The notes: generated by a model from the letters alone, not told the origin. A stretch of DNA of 24,430 bases from an uncultured Campylobacter sp. (GCF_938017615.1 NZ_CALIJA010000212.1:1-24430); one strand, 5' to 3'. Positions 1 through 7,788 are shown, counted from the stretch's first letter. Translations and numbers: made by a program.

Positions 1-346
1 TGCGAAACAGAATTGTGATTATACAAGAGCGATGCTTAAAGGGGGCTGAATAATTGTGAGAAATTTTAAAAAACGAATTGGAAAATTTCGAATTTCATAA
101 ATGAAATTTATGCTTAGCATTCCTGAGACAAATTTCATCTCCAGCCTCCGTAAAAATTTTATAAATTTTGCAAACGACCGCATCCAAACTAAAATTTGAT
201 TATACCGCGATATGTCGCAATATCGCAACCACTGACCGCACCCATTCGCGCATAAAACCTACTTGCAAAACACTTAAGCGCACGATTATAAGATTTCGCT
301 ATAATCACGTCCGATTTAAAATTTATCAAAATTTAAAAGGATTTCT
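1..346. other. Gene-free leader at the left edge
   Basis: I see no credible gene here; the short open frames have no ribosome binding site and no protein-like composition. It is A/T-rich with small inverted repeats near 90-112 (AATTTCAT / ATGAAATT around a two-base loop). Its right end carries the probable promoter and ribosome binding site of the gene that begins at 347. Confidence 0.6.
300..340 (+). promoter_or_regulatory. Probable promoter -10 and RBS for the DUF4149-type gene
   Basis: A perfect TATAAT lies at 300-305 and AAAAGG at 335-340, six bases before the ATG at 347. No convincing -35 box is visible, which is normal for sigma-70 promoters of Campylobacter, where that element is weak. 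The spacing gives a leader of roughly 35 bases. Confidence 0.55.
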
Positions 347-871
347 ATGCGCGCAATTTTTTCTATCTATATCTTCATCATCGCAGCCCTTATCGGCATC
401 GAGTTCTCGCTCGGCGCACTCGTCGCGCCCGTGGTATTTTTCCCGCAGCATATTATCGGAGATGGCGTGCTATCGCACTTTCAAAGCGGCAAGCTAATGA
501 GCGAGATCTTCGTAAAATACGGCGGCATCCTCATCGCAGTCTCGATCATCTGCCTCGTTTTTGAGATGATAAATTTCAACAACAACAAATCGCAATCCTT
601 TCGCTTGCGCCTTTCGACTCTGATGCTGACGCTCATAAATATCATACTTGCCCTACTTTTCGTGCTTTACTTTACCGACTACGTCATAAACACCCAAAAG
701 ATCGGTGCAGAAGCGACGATGACGCCGGAATTTGTCCAAATCCACGCGGCTAGCGAGTGGTGTATGAAACTCATCGTCGTGTTTCAAACGGTGCTGTTTT
801 TCGCAAAAATCCTCCCCGCCCTCGCCGCGAAAAAGGCAGCACCGGAGCAAAGCGCAGCCGATGCAGATTAA
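347..871 (+). CDS. DUF4149-type integral membrane protein
   Basis: The protein is 174 residues with about four hydrophobic segments (around residues 5-27, 62-83, 90-115 and 147-165), so it is an inner-membrane protein. The first segment contains the GxEFSLGALVAPVVFF pattern typical of small DUF4149-like proteins widespread in epsilonproteobacteria; the segment order also fits. The tail after residue 165 is short and rich in Ala, Lys and Glu. The start at 347 is supported by AAAAGG six bases upstream. Its last 11 bases overlap the start of the thioesterase gene, so the two are probably translated as a coupled pair. No catalytic residues can be named and the function of the family is unknown; the family call itself is a memory-based match, not a search. 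Confidence 0.7.
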   Translation: MRAIFSIYIFIIAALIGIEFSLGALVAPVVFFPQHIIGDGVLSHFQSGKLMSEIFVKYGGILIAVSIICLVFEMINFNNNKSQSFRLRLSTLMLTLINIILALLFVLYFTDYVINTQKIGAEATMTPEFVQIHAASEWCMKLIVVFQTVLFFAKILPALAAKKAAPEQSAADAD

Positions 872-1256
872 AATTTACTACGAAGATACCGACGCGCAGG
901 GCATCGTGTATCACGCCAACTATATAAAATTTTGCGAGCGGGCGCGCAGCGAGGCGCTTATGCAGGCAGGGGTGGACTTCGCGCGCACAGACGCACACTT
1001 CGTAGTTAGCGAGCTTTGCGCTAAATTTCTCCGCCCCGCGCGCCTCGGCGACACGCTTGAGATTCGCACGAGCCTAGCCGCGCTCAAAAACGCCAGCGCC
1101 CTTTTGCGGCAAGAAATTTACAAGATCAAAGATATTAAAAACACGGATTTCAGCGAGCTTTTATACGCGCAGGACGTAAAAATCGCCTTCGTAAAAGACG
1201 GCAAACCGATCAAATTTAGCGCCGAAATTTTAGAATTTTTCAAATCTTTGAGATAA
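861..1256 (+). CDS. ybgC: YbgC/FadM-family acyl-CoA thioesterase
   Basis: This 131-residue hot-dog-fold protein should hydrolyse acyl-CoA thioesters in the cytoplasm. The N-terminus shows the family signature YYEDTDAQGIVYHANYIKF (residues 6-24), which includes the conserved Asp11 and His18 of the active site, followed by CERARSEAL. Length is normal for the family (about 130). The start ATG lies 11 bases inside the preceding membrane-protein gene; no strong ribosome binding site is visible, which fits translational coupling. In proteobacteria YbgC is often linked to the Tol-Pal locus and phospholipid metabolism, but no tol genes are present here, so its physiological substrate is open. The gene ends at TAA and is followed by a 480-base gap. 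Confidence 0.88.
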   Translation: MQIKIYYEDTDAQGIVYHANYIKFCERARSEALMQAGVDFARTDAHFVVSELCAKFLRPARLGDTLEIRTSLAALKNASALLRQEIYKIKDIKNTDFSELLYAQDVKIAFVKDGKPIKFSAEILEFFKSLR

Positions 1257-1571
1257 ATTTATCTCGCGAGTTGAAATTTGCCTAGTCGTGTGTGGCACAA
1301 ACATAGCGCAGATCGGCTTTCGGCGTAAAATTTAAGGATATACAGAGCTCTTAGGCAAAATAAAATTTGCAGGCGAGATAAAATTTAAGACATAGAATTT
1401 CGCTCGGCGTTAAGGTTTAAATTTTGATGCTACATCGCGACGGAAATCCCTCGCACGCCCCAAATAGCTAGATATAAAACAAAAATTGAAATATCAGAAT
1501 TTTGCAATGGCGCTAAATTCGCCCTACTTCGCCGCTTTATGAAATTTTCTCGCTTTTAAATTTAAACTCGC

Positions 1572-1599
1572 CGCGGTTCGAGCCCGTGTTTTTTCGCCA
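1572..1599 (+). other. tRNA 3'-end-like fragment (T-arm, acceptor strand, CCA)
   Basis: CGCGG, loop TTCGAGC and CCGTG form a five-pair T-arm (one G-T pair) with canonical TTCGA loop positions. It is followed by exactly seven bases (TTTTTTC), a G at the discriminator position and CCA. The geometry matches residues 49-76 of a tRNA, but the matching 5' acceptor strand (GAAAAAA), D-arm and anticodon arm are absent upstream. It is either a tRNA remnant or chance. Confidence 0.3.
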
Positions 1600-1627
1600 A
1601 ATCCCGCTCGTCCGCAAAATTTAGACC

Positions 1628-1690
1628 GATCAAACTCGCCCGCGATCTCATCTGCGTAGGCACAATCCACGAACTAGGCGCCCACGCAAA
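1628..1690 (-). pseudogene. Duplicated internal fragment of prmC
   Basis: Positions 1628-1661 are identical over 34 bases to 2697-2730, inside prmC, and in the same orientation. Identity continues at roughly two thirds over the next 30 bases (1662-1691 against 2731-2760). Read on the minus strand in the prmC frame it gives FVDCAYADEIAGEFD, against FVHCAYADEIAGEFD in the intact gene. The codon for Glu156 has become TAG (1674-1676), so it is not translated as part of a PrmC-like protein. Homology is lost before the NPPY motif. It is a relic of a partial duplication. Confidence 0.8.
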
Positions 1691-1737
1691 AAGCTGCGCG
1701 CAAAATCAAAAGCACGCAAAAAGCGCTCAAATGCGCC

Positions 1738-2402
1738 TCACAGCAGCTCTTTTATCTTTTGCAAATCCTCTTTGAAAAGCTCCGCCTTGCTCGGATTTTG
1801 CGCGATGAATGCGGGATCGAAGCTCGGCACGAAGCTGATGCCGCCTTCGTTAAAGACCGAGCCGTGCAACACGTCCATGCCCGCTAGATCGCCGTTTCGC
1901 AGTACGATTTTACAGCAGAGCTCCCCTAGGCAGAGCACGACTTTGGGCTTTAAAATTTTGATCTCATCGGTTAGATAGGGCGCGCATTTTAAAATTATTT
2001 CCGAGCTTATGCGCCTATTTTGCGGCACTGCGCACCTTATTAAAAGCTAAAATAAATTTCTTCCGGCGCGCAAATTTGATCCAGTGCCGCTGCTACCTCA
2101 GCCTCCAAACTGCCGCCAAAACCTTCGTTAGAGCTCGGCGCAAGAGCCACGATCATAAGTTTTATGTCCGCGGGAGTTTTAGAATTTTTAAAATTTTTGA
2201 TAGTTTTGAAATTTTTAAAATTTTGCTCGCTAGAGCTCGTGCGCGTTTTAGCAAGCTCGCAGAGATTGCACTCGGCGGTAGCGGATCGCAGCGCGTCCAG
2301 CGCCTTAAAAAATCGCTCGCCGCCGCTTAAAATTTCGGCGCCTACGTAGCGGTAGCCGAACGCTTTGTAATAAAGCAGCCTGCGTAGTTGCGAGCTTTGC
2401 AC
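1738..2402 (-). pseudogene. 4Fe-4S uracil-DNA glycosylase family gene, split by a one-base frameshift
   Basis: Two consecutive minus-strand frames (2402-2040 and 2028-1738) are the halves of one protein of about 220 residues. The upstream half carries CNLCELAKTRT and ends after EEIYFSF; the downstream frame continues as LIRCAVPQNRRISSEIILKC. Adding one T to the T4 run at 2042-2045 fuses them. The fused product then shows the cysteine pattern of the iron-sulfur glycosylases: C-X2-C early and C-X15-C later. The third cysteine lies in the junction (2032-2034), outside both separate halves. The family excises uracil from DNA. Substitutions are notable: the glycine-rich GEAPG-type motif reads ALAPS and the late HP motif reads DP, so activity is doubtful even if fused. 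A repeat-derived insert (NFKNFKTIKNFKNSK) sits in the N-terminal half. GTG start, 7 bases after prmC. Confidence 0.8.
2183..2224. repeat. Duplicated A/T motif inside the UDG gene
   Basis: AATTTTTAAAATTTT occurs at 2183-2197 and again at 2210-2224, 27 bases apart, which is exactly nine codons. On the minus strand it encodes the repetitive stretch NFKNFKTIKNFKNSK, placed between the C-X2-C segment and the next conserved strand of the glycosylase. It is a close variant of the AAATTTTAAAATTT palindrome found elsewhere in the window. Confidence 0.75.
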
Positions 2403-2409
2403 GGCGCGC

Positions 2410-3210
2410 CTACGATCTGTTTAAATTCCGCGCGACGAATCCGCGATCAAACTGCGCCAAATCTTTGTAAAATTCCGCTCTAAAGCCCTGCTCGCGCAAA
2501 AACGCCGATAGGCTCTGCTTTTGATCGTAGCCCATCTCGCAGGCTAGAAATTTTGCGCGCCGTGCGGCGATCAGCACGATGCGTTTTAAAATTTCATCCC
2601 CCCTCTCGCCGCCAAACAGCGCCGTTTTCGGCTCTTGCAGCACGCGCGCGTCCAATGCGTAGGAGTTTGCGATGTATGGGGGATTTGAGACGATGAGATC
2701 AAACTCGCCCGCGATCTCATCTGCGTAGGCGCAGTGTACGAACTCGACGTCCGCGCCCAAATTTGCGGCATTTGCGCGCGCCACCTCAAGCGCATCCGCG
2801 CTGATGTCGCTGGCCGTGATGCGGCAAGAAGGAAGGAGTTTTTTTAAGCAGATAGCGATTATACCGCTGCCCGTGCCGATCTCGCAAATGCGCGGCTTGC
2901 CCAAGCTCTGCGCCAAAGTAAGCGTCTTTTTTACTAAAATTTCGGTCTCGCAGCGCGGTATCAGCACCCGCTCGTCGACGTAAAATTTAAAGCCCATAAA
3001 CTCGCAGCTTTGCGTGATGTATTCAAGCGGGCGGCCGTCTTTAAATTCAACGATCTTAGCGCGAAATTCCGCTTCATGCGCGAGCTCTTCCGAGCATCTT
3101 AGGACTAGCTCTTCGTCGCTAAGTCGCTCGCAAAGCTTTAAAATTTCGCGCGCGACGTATTTTGAGCCGCACTGCCCCAAGCCCCATCTTAGCGCCTCAG
3201 CGATCCTCAT
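2410..3210 (-). CDS. prmC: Peptide chain release factor N5-glutamine methyltransferase
   Basis: PrmC (HemK) methylates the Gln of the GGQ motif of release factors RF1 and RF2, using S-adenosylmethionine, and so promotes translation termination. The 266-residue product has the N-terminal helical domain (residues 1-75), the PRCETE segment (86-91), the SAM-binding motif EIGTGSG (110-116) and the catalytic NPPY (176-179), all intact. I prefer the ATG at 3210 to the TTG one codon earlier at 3213; a purine-rich AAGAGAG precedes it. The start lies inside the end of the metalloprotease gene (14-base overlap), which points to coupled expression. A fragment of its codons (about 156-172) is copied into the gap at 1628-1690. 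Confidence 0.93.
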   Translation of the reverse strand: MRIAEALRWGLGQCGSKYVAREILKLCERLSDEELVLRCSEELAHEAEFRAKIVEFKDGRPLEYITQSCEFMGFKFYVDERVLIPRCETEILVKKTLTLAQSLGKPRICEIGTGSGIIAICLKKLLPSCRITASDISADALEVARANAANLGADVEFVHCAYADEIAGEFDLIVSNPPYIANSYALDARVLQEPKTALFGGERGDEILKRIVLIAARRAKFLACEMGYDQKQSLSAFLREQGFRAEFYKDLAQFDRGFVARNLNRS

Positions 3211-4405
3211 CAAGCTCTCTTATACGTTCGTACAGGCTCGGGTGCGAATGATACACCGCGGCGTAAATTTTATGAGCGAGCGGAAACGCCTTGTTTTCGC
3301 TGCCCAGCTTCTTTAGCGCGCCGATCATGCTCTCTTTATCCTGCATGCTAGCGCCATGTCGGTCCGCGCTAAATTCGTGCATGCGGCTAAGCTTGGAGAT
3401 TACGGGCTCAAAAAACGCATGCAAGATCGGCGCAAACAAAATCATAAAAACTAGCGTCGCACCGCCGTCTGCGTTAAGTCCTAGCGCGCCGAACACGCCC
3501 CCGGGAAGGTTTCCAAATACCGCGAATGTCGCGCCCAAAAGCACGAAGCTAAGCGCTAAGCCTTTCAAAATGTCGCCGTGTTTGAAATGACCGAGCTCGT
3601 GCCCTAAAACGGCTAAAATTTCATCCTCGCTAAGCTTCTCTATGAGCGTGTCGAAAAGCACGACCTTTTTCGTCGCTCCGAAGCCGCCGAAATAGGCGTT
3701 TAGGCGCTTATCGCGCTTGCTCGCGTCGATCGTAAAAACGCCGCTACTTTTAAAGCCGCAGCGCTGCAAAAGCCCCTCTATGCGCTCTTTGAGTTCGCCG
3801 TGCTCTAGCGGCTGCATCTTATTAAACAGCGGCGCGATAACGGTCGGATAGATTAAATTTATCAGTAAAACTATGCCGAAGCTTAGCAGAAAGCCCCAGA
3901 CCCACCAGTGCGCGCCCAGGCTATTTACGCAAAAAACGAGCGCAGAGGCTACCGCAAAGCCGAAAACCAGCGTGAGTACGAGCGATTTTAGCGTGTCTTT
4001 TACGAAAACGGCGGGCGTTATCGTGGAAAAGCCTAGGCGGCGATCTTTGACGAAGGTTTTATAAATTTCAAGCGGAAGCGATATCGCGCCGCCGATGATT
4101 AAAAACGCCGTTACAAAGCAGCTTCCCGCCAAAATCCCATCGCCCGCTAGATCATATATCGCGCGCTGTAACGCGCCCGCGCCCGCAAGTATCCAAATAA
4201 GCGCCACCGCAAAAGAAAAGCAGTGCGAAAATATATTAAATTTTAAATTTACCGCGCCGACCTCGCCCGCCTTGCGATAATCCTCCTCGCTAAGCACCAC
4301 CGCAGGCTCCTTTAGCTTGGCGCGGATGAAGCTTAGCTCAAGCAGATCGAGCGAAATTTTATAAATCGTGTAAAGCGCGTATAAAAAGATCAAAAACCAA
4401 ACCAT
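3197..4405 (-). CDS. M48-family membrane zinc metalloprotease (Ste24/CAAX protease 1 type)
   Basis: The 402-residue protein has several membrane segments: one at the N-terminus, then around residues 61-81, 92-112, 141-162, 168-190, 280-302 and 315-332. It carries the zinc motif HELGH at 269-273 and the downstream ligand Glu in HEFSADRHGA (about 343-352). DASKRDKRLNAYFGGFG, preceding the zinc motif, is the hallmark of the Ste24 branch rather than HtpX. It should cleave membrane or membrane-associated proteins at the cytoplasmic membrane; bacterial members act in quality control, and prenylated substrates are not expected. Length is typical (about 400). The ATG at 4405 lies 5 bases after the ABC-F stop codon, so the two genes form one transcript. 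Confidence 0.9.
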   Translation of the reverse strand: MVWFLIFLYALYTIYKISLDLLELSFIRAKLKEPAVVLSEEDYRKAGEVGAVNLKFNIFSHCFSFAVALIWILAGAGALQRAIYDLAGDGILAGSCFVTAFLIIGGAISLPLEIYKTFVKDRRLGFSTITPAVFVKDTLKSLVLTLVFGFAVASALVFCVNSLGAHWWVWGFLLSFGIVLLINLIYPTVIAPLFNKMQPLEHGELKERIEGLLQRCGFKSSGVFTIDASKRDKRLNAYFGGFGATKKVVLFDTLIEKLSEDEILAVLGHELGHFKHGDILKGLALSFVLLGATFAVFGNLPGGVFGALGLNADGGATLVFMILFAPILHAFFEPVISKLSRMHEFSADRHGASMQDKESMIGALKKLGSENKAFPLAHKIYAAVYHSHPSLYERIRELDEDR

Positions 4406-4410
4406 CGCGC

Positions 4411-6363
4411 CTACTTTAGGCTCTCGGCGAGCGAAAGCACTTCGTAATATTCATTTTCCATACTGTTTAACGTTCCTCTTTTTTCTTCAAGCTCTTCAAA
4501 AAGCCCCTGCATCCCGAGCTTTTGATAAATTTCAGGCGTCGAAAGCGCGTGATTTAGCTCCTTTATGCGCGCCTCGATAGCCTCGATTTTAGCGGGATAC
4601 TCTTCTAAAATTTTATTCTGTTTGTAGCTAAGTTTTGCAGCACTCGTTTTTTCCTTTTTATTTTCGCGACCGCTCTCCTCTGCGCTTGCGCTCGCGCCAG
4701 CGTCGGCCTCGATTTGATCGATCTCCGCCATCTCGTCTTCAAACTCCAGATACTGCGAATAGGGCATTTGAATTTGATCGATGACGCCGTTTTTTTCAAA
4801 AACCCAAAGCTTATTCGTGATCTTATCGATAAAATAGCGATCGTGGCTTACGATGATTACCGCACCTTCGAAGCTTAGTAGATAATCCTCCAAAATATTG
4901 ATCGTCGCGATATCAAGATCGTTCGTAGGCTCGTCCAAGATCAGGCAATCGTACTGCTCGGTAAAGAGCTTCGCAAGCGCCAAGCGGTTCTTTTCGCCGC
5001 CGCTAAGCACGCCGACGGGCTTATCCAAAAACTCCTTCGGAAATAAGAAATTTTTCAAATACCCATAGACGTGCATATAGCTGCCGCGGACGCTTATGTG
5101 ATCGCCGCCGTTGGGGCAGAAAATTTCGATTATGCTTTTATCGTCCGTGATGCCGCTGCGGGTCTGATCGAAGTAGCCGATCCTGATCTCGCCGCGTTTG
5201 ATTTCGCCCGCATCGATCTTGCTGCGGCCGAGTAGAATTTTAAGCAGAGTGCTTTTGCCCGCGCCGTTGGCGCCTACTATGCCGATGCGCTCGCCCTGCA
5301 AAACCCGCGCCGAAAAGCCCTTAAAAAGCACCTTGCCGTTTAAAATTTTACCGATATTCGTGCATTCAAAGAGCATCTTTTTGCGATTGTCGCCGCCCGT
5401 GCCGTTAAAGCTCCTGCTCGCGCGCTCCAGCTCGAGCCGCACGCGACGGATCGCGCCCGGGTTTTTCTTCGCATCTTGCCTCATCTGCATGATACGCGCC
5501 TTGCGCCCTTCGTTACGCTTTAGGCGCGCCTTTACGCCGCGGTGCAGCCACTCCTCCTCGGCGCGCAGCTGTTTAAGCAGCGTCTCGTGGGACTTTTCGA
5601 GCGAAGCAAGCATCTCCTGCTTGCGCCTCAGATAGTTCTCATATCCGCCGTCGAAATTTGAAATTTTACCCTCTTCGATCTCGATACTGCGCGTCGCCAA
5701 GCGGTCGATGAAGTAGCGATCGTGGCTGATAAAAACAATCGTCTGCTTCGAGCTAAGCAGCATATCCTCTAGAAATTTCACCATATAGACGTCGAGGTGG
5801 TTCGTGGGCTCGTCCAGCAGCAGCACGTCGGGCTTTTTAAGCACCAGCGCGCCCAGCGCCACGCGACGAATTTCGCCGCCGCTAAGCGTACAAACGGAGC
5901 GGTTTTCATAAATTTTAAGCCCGAAATTTTGCAGCACCTGCTCGATCTTATTATCGATCTGCCAGCCGTCCTTGGCCTCGATAAATTTAATCAATTCGTC
6001 TTGGCGCGCTAAAAGTTCCTTGTTTTCGGGCTGTGCGGCGATTTTGCTCGAGATCGCGTCGTATTCGCCAAGGGCGGCGTAAATTTCAGCTAGCTCCCTT
6101 CGCAACGCGTCTTTGACCGAGAGATTTTCGTCAAATTTAGGCGTTTGAGCGAGCATCTGGATGTTTAGCCCGTTTTGAGTGATCACGCGTCCCTCATCGA
6201 TCTCGCACAGACCTGCAATTATCTTCATCAGCGTGGACTTGCCGCCGCCGTTTTTGCCGATCACGGCGACGCGCTCGTTAGCGTCCAGTGCGAAATTTAC
6301 GCCGTCTAAAACGACGTGAGAGCCGAATTTTTTCGTAACATCGATAAGCTCGATCAAAGCCAA
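4411..6363 (-). CDS. ABC-F family ATPase (Uup-like)
   Basis: This 650-residue soluble protein has two ATP-binding domains and no membrane segments, which defines the ABC-F family; members act on the ribosome or, for Uup, also in DNA replication and repair. Domain 1 has GKNGGGKS (36-43), LSGGE (160-164) and LLLDEPTNHLD (181-191). The linker (about 240-325) is highly charged. Domain 2 has GANGAGKS (364-371), LSGGE (453-457) and LILDEPTNDLD (474-484). The last about 100 residues are an acidic stretch followed by a predicted coiled coil, as in Uup. The start is TTG at 6363, supported by GAGGA eight bases upstream and by alignment of the first strand (ALIELIDVTKKFG). It is the first gene of a four-gene minus-strand cluster and shares a 79-base region with the divergent esterase. 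Confidence 0.9.
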   Translation of the reverse strand: MALIELIDVTKKFGSHVVLDGVNFALDANERVAVIGKNGGGKSTLMKIIAGLCEIDEGRVITQNGLNIQMLAQTPKFDENLSVKDALRRELAEIYAALGEYDAISSKIAAQPENKELLARQDELIKFIEAKDGWQIDNKIEQVLQNFGLKIYENRSVCTLSGGEIRRVALGALVLKKPDVLLLDEPTNHLDVYMVKFLEDMLLSSKQTIVFISHDRYFIDRLATRSIEIEEGKISNFDGGYENYLRRKQEMLASLEKSHETLLKQLRAEEEWLHRGVKARLKRNEGRKARIMQMRQDAKKNPGAIRRVRLELERASRSFNGTGGDNRKKMLFECTNIGKILNGKVLFKGFSARVLQGERIGIVGANGAGKSTLLKILLGRSKIDAGEIKRGEIRIGYFDQTRSGITDDKSIIEIFCPNGGDHISVRGSYMHVYGYLKNFLFPKEFLDKPVGVLSGGEKNRLALAKLFTEQYDCLILDEPTNDLDIATINILEDYLLSFEGAVIIVSHDRYFIDKITNKLWVFEKNGVIDQIQMPYSQYLEFEDEMAEIDQIEADAGASASAEESGRENKKEKTSAAKLSYKQNKILEEYPAKIEAIEARIKELNHALSTPEIYQKLGMQGLFEELEEKRGTLNSMENEYYEVLSLAESLK

Positions 6364-6442
6364 TTTTAAGTTCCTCTAGTGTTAAATTCGGTGATTTTAC
6401 ACAAAATTCTATTAAATTTTAATAACTTTTAAAGGTTCAGCG

Positions 6443-7177
6443 ATGCAAAGTTTGGAATTTAACGGCTTGCGCGTAGAAATTTTCGCTCCGCACGCGCCGT
6501 CTTTTGCGGCTGCGCCCTCCTTTACAAAAGAAGCCGCGTCCGCGCCGATCATCTACCTGCACGTCTTGAACTTTGGCGCGACCGGTACGGGCGGAATTTA
6601 CGAACTCGTCTCGCGACGAAGTGGCGCAGATTTCGTGCTTGCGGCGATCTATCTAAACGAAGCGCAGTGGGGCGATAAGCTCAGCCCGTGGGCGGCAAAA
6701 TCACCGTTTAAGGGGGTGCGCGATTTCGCAGGCGGCGGCGCGGCGCACTTGAAAAATTTTACGGACGAGCTGATCCCGCGTATCGAGCGGCACGTATTCG
6801 GCGAGAGAAAGCCTACGTGGCGAGCCTGCGCGGGATACTCGCTGGCTGGACTTTTTAGCGCGTATGCGGCGTTTGCGAGCGATAAATTTCAAAAGATCGC
6901 CTGCGTCTCGGCGTCGTTTTGGTTTAGCGGCTTTGATGCCTTCGTCGCCGCGCACTCGCCGCAAAGGGGGCTGGCGCACGTCTACGCATCCTTGGGCGAG
7001 GCCGAGATGAACCCGAAAAATCCGCGCGGAGCACTCTGCGGCGAGACGGCGCGAAATTTCATCGCAAAATGCCGCGGCGCGGGCGCAAAAGCGGAGTTTG
7101 AGCAAAATCCGGGCGGGCATATGCAAGATGAGATCGCAAGAATTTCAAAGGCGCTTTTAAAGCTGGTAAACTCCTAA
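6443..7177 (+). CDS. Putative serine esterase, alpha/beta hydrolase fold
   Basis: The 244-residue protein has the nucleophile elbow GYSLAG (residues 131-136, Ser133), a probable acid in SLGEAE (around 186-188) and a catalytic His in GGHMQDE (His226). These are in the order expected of the esterase D / IroE-like group of alpha/beta hydrolases. HVLNFGATGTGGIY early in the chain probably forms the oxyanion region. No signal peptide is visible, so it is likely cytoplasmic. The substrate cannot be read from sequence: the group includes siderophore, S-formylglutathione and acyl esterases, and no siderophore genes are nearby. The ribosome binding site (AAAGG at 6431-6435) is present but a little weak. 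It is divergent from the ABC-F gene. Confidence 0.78.
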   Translation: MQSLEFNGLRVEIFAPHAPSFAAAPSFTKEAASAPIIYLHVLNFGATGTGGIYELVSRRSGADFVLAAIYLNEAQWGDKLSPWAAKSPFKGVRDFAGGGAAHLKNFTDELIPRIERHVFGERKPTWRACAGYSLAGLFSAYAAFASDKFQKIACVSASFWFSGFDAFVAAHSPQRGLAHVYASLGEAEMNPKNPRGALCGETARNFIAKCRGAGAKAEFEQNPGGHMQDEIARISKALLKLVNS

Positions 7178-7186
7178 AATTCGAGC

Positions 7187-7200
7187 AAATTTTAAAATTT
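7187..7200. repeat. AAATTTTAAAATTT palindrome, copy 1
   Basis: Exact self-complementary 14-mer, extended by C and G to a 16-bp perfect palindrome (7186-7201), ten bases after the esterase stop codon. Confidence 0.85.
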
Positions 7201-7292
7201 GGCGACAGAATAAAGTGCGGTGAGAAATTAAAAGAAACGAGCCAAGAAGCGGCACGAAGCGTAAATTTAAAGCTAGTCGCCGCCAGGATTTC

Positions 7293-7315
7293 TCGCACAA
7301 CGGTTTTTTGTGCGA
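7293..7315. repeat. Perfect 8-bp hairpin
   Basis: TCGCACAA (7293-7300) pairs with TTGTGCGA (7308-7315) around a seven-base loop. It lies 116 bases after the esterase stop codon. There is no T tract after the stem on either strand, so it is not a classic intrinsic terminator. Confidence 0.6.
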
Positions 7316-7423
7316 TGCAATGGAATTTAAAACAAACCTACGTTGAAATTTTATAGTGCAAGTAATGCGACAAGAATGGTGCAGCGCAATTCGGCGCGAA
7401 TGACACAGCGCGTCGTCGGTGCT

Positions 7424-7696
7424 TTAGCGGCTTTGATAAGTGTGAATCAGTTTTGAGCGTAAATCATACGACTCGACGTCGATGCGGCACAGGCGGCACG
7501 GCGTAATGCGAATTTCAGGCAGGATAGCGCTAAATTTTTGCAGATTGCGCTAGTGGTTTAAAATTTCAAACGAGCCGTCATTATAAAATTTGAAGCAAAT
7601 CGTCTCACGGCTAGAATTAGCGCACCTGCAAGCTAAATTTAAACAGCAGCGCGTCGCCGTGTATGATCCCGCCGTTTTGTTTAGTTTACCGGCGGG
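7424..7696 (-). pseudogene. Possible decayed reading frame
   Basis: The minus strand is open for 48 codons (7696-7553), then has a single TAG (7550-7552), then is open for 41 more codons to a TAA at 7424. Parts look protein-like, for example ETICFKFYNDGSFEIL and LQKFSAILPEIRIT. In another frame just upstream there is GGIIHGDALLFKFSLQ, ending at 7617. No start, ribosome binding site or recognisable family is visible. The FKF and EIL words can arise from the AAATTTT background alone, so this is weak. Confidence 0.2.
7668..7696. repeat. 7-bp GC hairpin
   Basis: CCCGCCG (7668-7674) and CGGCGGG (7690-7696) are perfect complements around a 15-base A/T-rich loop. There is no T tract. Confidence 0.55.
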
Positions 7697-7727
7697 CTAA
7701 ATTTACCGCCGAAATTTCAAAATTTGC

Positions 7728-7755
7728 GTAGCGCCAAAGAGCGCTTCGGCGCTAC
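7728..7755. repeat. Alternative hairpins including a UUCG tetraloop
   Basis: GTAGCGCC (7728-7735) pairs perfectly with GGCGCTAC (7748-7755). The right arm can alternatively form AGCGC-TTCG-GCGCT (7740-7753), a cUUCGg tetraloop stem, which is an unusually stable RNA fold. The two structures exclude each other. Both need the sequence to be transcribed on the + strand for the UUCG loop. Confidence 0.6.
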
Positions 7756-7774
7756 GATACACGCCGCTAGGTTT

Positions 7775-7788
7775 AAATTTTAAAATTT
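7775..7788. repeat. AAATTTTAAAATTT palindrome, copy 2
   Basis: Exact 14-mer with flanking T and A giving a 16-bp perfect palindrome (7774-7789). It lies 20 bases after the UUCG hairpin. Confidence 0.85.

Larger units (their letters stand above)
1257..1737. other. Gene-free gap with gene debris
   Basis: No intact gene is seen between the thioesterase and the UDG remnant. The gap is rich in AAATTT tracts and holds two recognisable fragments described separately: a T-arm-plus-CCA segment at 1572-1599 and a copy of an internal piece of prmC at 1628-1690. In the minus direction a 47-codon frame ends at a TAA near 1562 with a protein-like tail (NFADERDLAKKHGLEPRRV), which I cannot assign; it has no start or ribosome binding site. 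Confidence 0.6.

Noticed and set aside
1500..1600. A complete tRNA gene around the TTCGAGC loop
   Set aside because: No matching 5' acceptor strand, D-arm or anticodon arm is present in the 75 bases upstream; only the 3' part fits.
2030..2050. Programmed -1 frameshifting joining the two UDG halves
   Set aside because: The slip site (CTTTTAA) is not a good X-XXY-YYZ heptamer and I see no strong downstream stem; a one-base loss is simpler.
6443..7177. Siderophore esterase
   Set aside because: The fold fits, but there are no iron-uptake genes, no signal peptide and no Fur-box-like sequence in view, so the substrate stays open.
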